From positions 1 through 43,223 of the forward strand of contig JANQKV010000057.1 in NCBI GenBank assembly GCA_028280945.1: DNA of 43,223 nucleotides, written 5' to 3'. This stretch comes from Opitutaceae bacterium. GTDB lineage: Bacteria > Verrucomicrobiota > Verrucomicrobiia > Opitutales > Opitutaceae. This document shows positions 42,100-43,223 of the stretch, one piece after another. Made by a program: the position numbers and the translations under genes. Each line of letters starts with the position of its first letter. Positions within the stretch are counted from its first letter, which is position 1. The notes beneath the pieces are model-generated. The model was not told the origin of the DNA. It did no database searches and saw only the letters and a list, made by a program, of their open reading frames with translations.

Positions 42100-43223
42100 C
42101 TAGAACTTGTAGTTTACCCCCGCGAAGAAGGATGTGCCGCTCGTGGTTGAATTGTAGAGACGGCGTGCCGAATCAGAGAACTGTTCTTCCCGCTGATCGG
42201 TGAGGTTGATCGCGTCAAAGGTCAGTTTCAGTTTCTCGTTGATCTGATAGAAGGCGGAAAAGTCGACGTAGGTCGTCGAGTTAAAACCAGCGCTGTCCTG
42301 GTCGGTGCCGATGGGCACGGCGCTGCTGATGTAGTCGCTGCGGTAGTTGGCCGAGACCCGGACCCCCCATCGATCGGTTTCGTAGTAGAGCGTGGCGTTG
42401 CCGAGTGTGTCGGAGAGTCCTTCGAGAGGCATGATGCGGGTGACTCCGGCGGCTTGCTCGGCCGGAGTGGCGTAATCCAAGTCCGCGTCGATAAAGGAGA
42501 GGTTTCCCACAAACCCGAGCCGATCGAAGGGACTGGGGAGGAAGGTCAGGTCCGTTTGCAGGGTGAACTCAATCCCGTTCAGCTCGGTCTGCTCGTAGTT
42601 CACGGGCCGCGAATACTCGCTTACAATGGTGTCGGGAGTCAGTCCGGGCAGCAAGTCCAGCGGCAGGCCCGTTGCACTGTAAGGCACGTTGGTGGCAATT
42701 TCAGTGCCGATGAAGCCGGTGATGTCTTTGTAGTAGTAGCCGACCGCGAAGTAACCGGCGTCGCTGAAATACCACTCCAGGGAAATGTCCAGGTTGTCCG
42801 ATTCATATGGATCGAGGCTGGGGTTTCCGACGCTGACCGTGATTTCCCCCTGGTTTTCCGAAAGGTTGCCGTTGATGGCCATGGCACCCAAGCCGGGGCG
42901 GTTGATGTTTTGAAAGAGGGAGGTGCGGAGAATGAGATCATCGGTGAGGTTGAGCGCCGTGTTGAGCGCCGGCAGGATGTCGTCATACTTTTCACTTACG
43001 CTTACGAGCCCGACATTGGCCTCCCCGGAGGAGGTGATTTCGGTCTCATAATAGCGCAGCCCGGCATTGCCACGAAACGTCATTCCTCCGACCAGGGTGC
43101 TCCACTCGTATTGAGTGTAGAGGGCGGTCGTGTCCTCCTCGACCTCGAAGATCCTTGACTGCGGACCCGGGTCGCGGGTCACACCAAAGCCGGCCAGGGC
43201 CGCATCGAAGTCGACGATGGCCC
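42100..43223 (-). CDS. TonB-dependent receptor, C-terminal barrel (5' end outside window)
   Basis: The reading frame is open to the right edge (374 codons here), so the start and plug domain lie outside the window. The visible part is a run of amphipathic strands of the outer membrane barrel: GNAGLRYYETE, LRTSLFQNINRPGLGAMA, DISLEWYFSDAGYFAVGYYYKDI, then TLYYETDRWGVRVSANYRSDY and KLTFDAINLTDQREEQF, ending in FFAGVNYKF with the terminal Phe needed for barrel assembly. The NINRP element and NLTD box match the large Verrucomicrobia/Xanthomonas-type receptors, which import siderophores, oligosaccharides or other large nutrients. The ligand cannot be inferred from this part. Confidence 0.92.
   Translation of the reverse strand, partial: AIVDFDAALAGFGVTRDPGPQSRIFEVEEDTTALYTQYEWSTLVGGMTFRGNAGLRYYETEITSSGEANVGLVSVSEKYDDILPALNTALNLTDDLILRTSLFQNINRPGLGAMAINGNLSENQGEITVSVGNPSLDPYESDNLDISLEWYFSDAGYFAVGYYYKDITGFIGTEIATNVPYSATGLPLDLLPGLTPDTIVSEYSRPVNYEQTELNGIEFTLQTDLTFLPSPFDRLGFVGNLSFIDADLDYATPAEQAAGVTRIMPLEGLSDTLGNATLYYETDRWGVRVSANYRSDYISSAVPIGTDQDSAGFNSTTYVDFSAFYQINEKLKLTFDAINLTDQREEQFSDSARRLYNSTTSGTSFFAGVNYKF

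Overview
The window reads as chromosomal DNA of a GC-rich Gram-negative bacterium. It has RND efflux, a TonB-dependent receptor, an outer membrane factor, exosortase/PEP-CTERM sorting, Tat-exported proteins and an acidobacterial-type duplicated permease (ADOP). With the giant RCC1/BACON/Ig secreted protein and the paired C-terminal modules it carries, the best guess is Verrucomicrobiota, probably Opitutales/Opitutaceae. This is inferred from family content only. No rRNA, tRNA, CRISPR array, transposase or phage gene was found.

Layout. 1-3157: a minus-strand unit PadR regulator > ADOP permease > VOC-fold protein (cut by the left edge), with a palindromic operator candidate in front of padR. 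3158-6086: minus-strand TonB-C-like periplasmic protein, membrane-embedded AraC regulator and DUF418 membrane protein. 6182-10328: a minus-strand protein-sorting cassette TPR protein > exosortase fused to an EpsI domain > PEP-CTERM protein, closed by a good intrinsic terminator. 10430-13453: an NDH-2 type NADH dehydrogenase with an extra C-terminal cNMP-binding-like domain, convergent with a SelO/YdiU protein AMPylator. 13565-16732: secreted GH43 glycosidase, secreted metallo-beta-lactamase-fold hydrolase, and a second PEP-CTERM gene whose signal peptide lies in another frame. 16739-22102: a 1787-residue secreted protein with 21 RCC1-like blades (7 + 14), two BACON domains, Ig-like domains and a duplicated C-terminal module, visibly lower in GC than its surroundings. 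22228-23529: a lipoprotein ADP-ribosylglycohydrolase.

23779-30497 is a complete tripartite RND efflux operon (adaptor > pump > outer membrane factor) with its TetR regulator upstream. The same palindrome (TTGACT-N4-AGTCAA, one mismatch in one copy) sits in front of both tetR and the pump operon, and a strong terminator separates them. 30498-31051 holds no gene I can support. 31052-33897 has an uncharacterised conserved-looking protein and a membrane pyrophosphatase (K+-dependent by its motif, possibly Na+-pumping). 33931-34655 is a VapBC-type toxin-antitoxin pair, followed by an M29 aminopeptidase. 35990-36478 encodes an acetyltransferase very close in sequence to aminoglycoside AAC(3)-I enzymes. 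36555-39333 has a Tat-exported Gfo/Idh/MocA oxidoreductase, a zinc-cluster membrane protein and a DUF2306 membrane protein. 39500-43223 (minus) has an unknown secreted toroid-like protein, a Tat-exported metallophosphoesterase and the C-terminal part of a TonB-dependent receptor, with a perfect 13-bp stem-loop between the last two.

I see no single clearly new multi-gene system. The items most worth following are the self-contained exosortase cassette with its variant sorting signal, the frameshifted PEP-CTERM gene, the three-propeller giant protein, the NDH-2/cNMP-domain fusion, the AAC(3)-I homologue and the doubly-sited efflux regulator.
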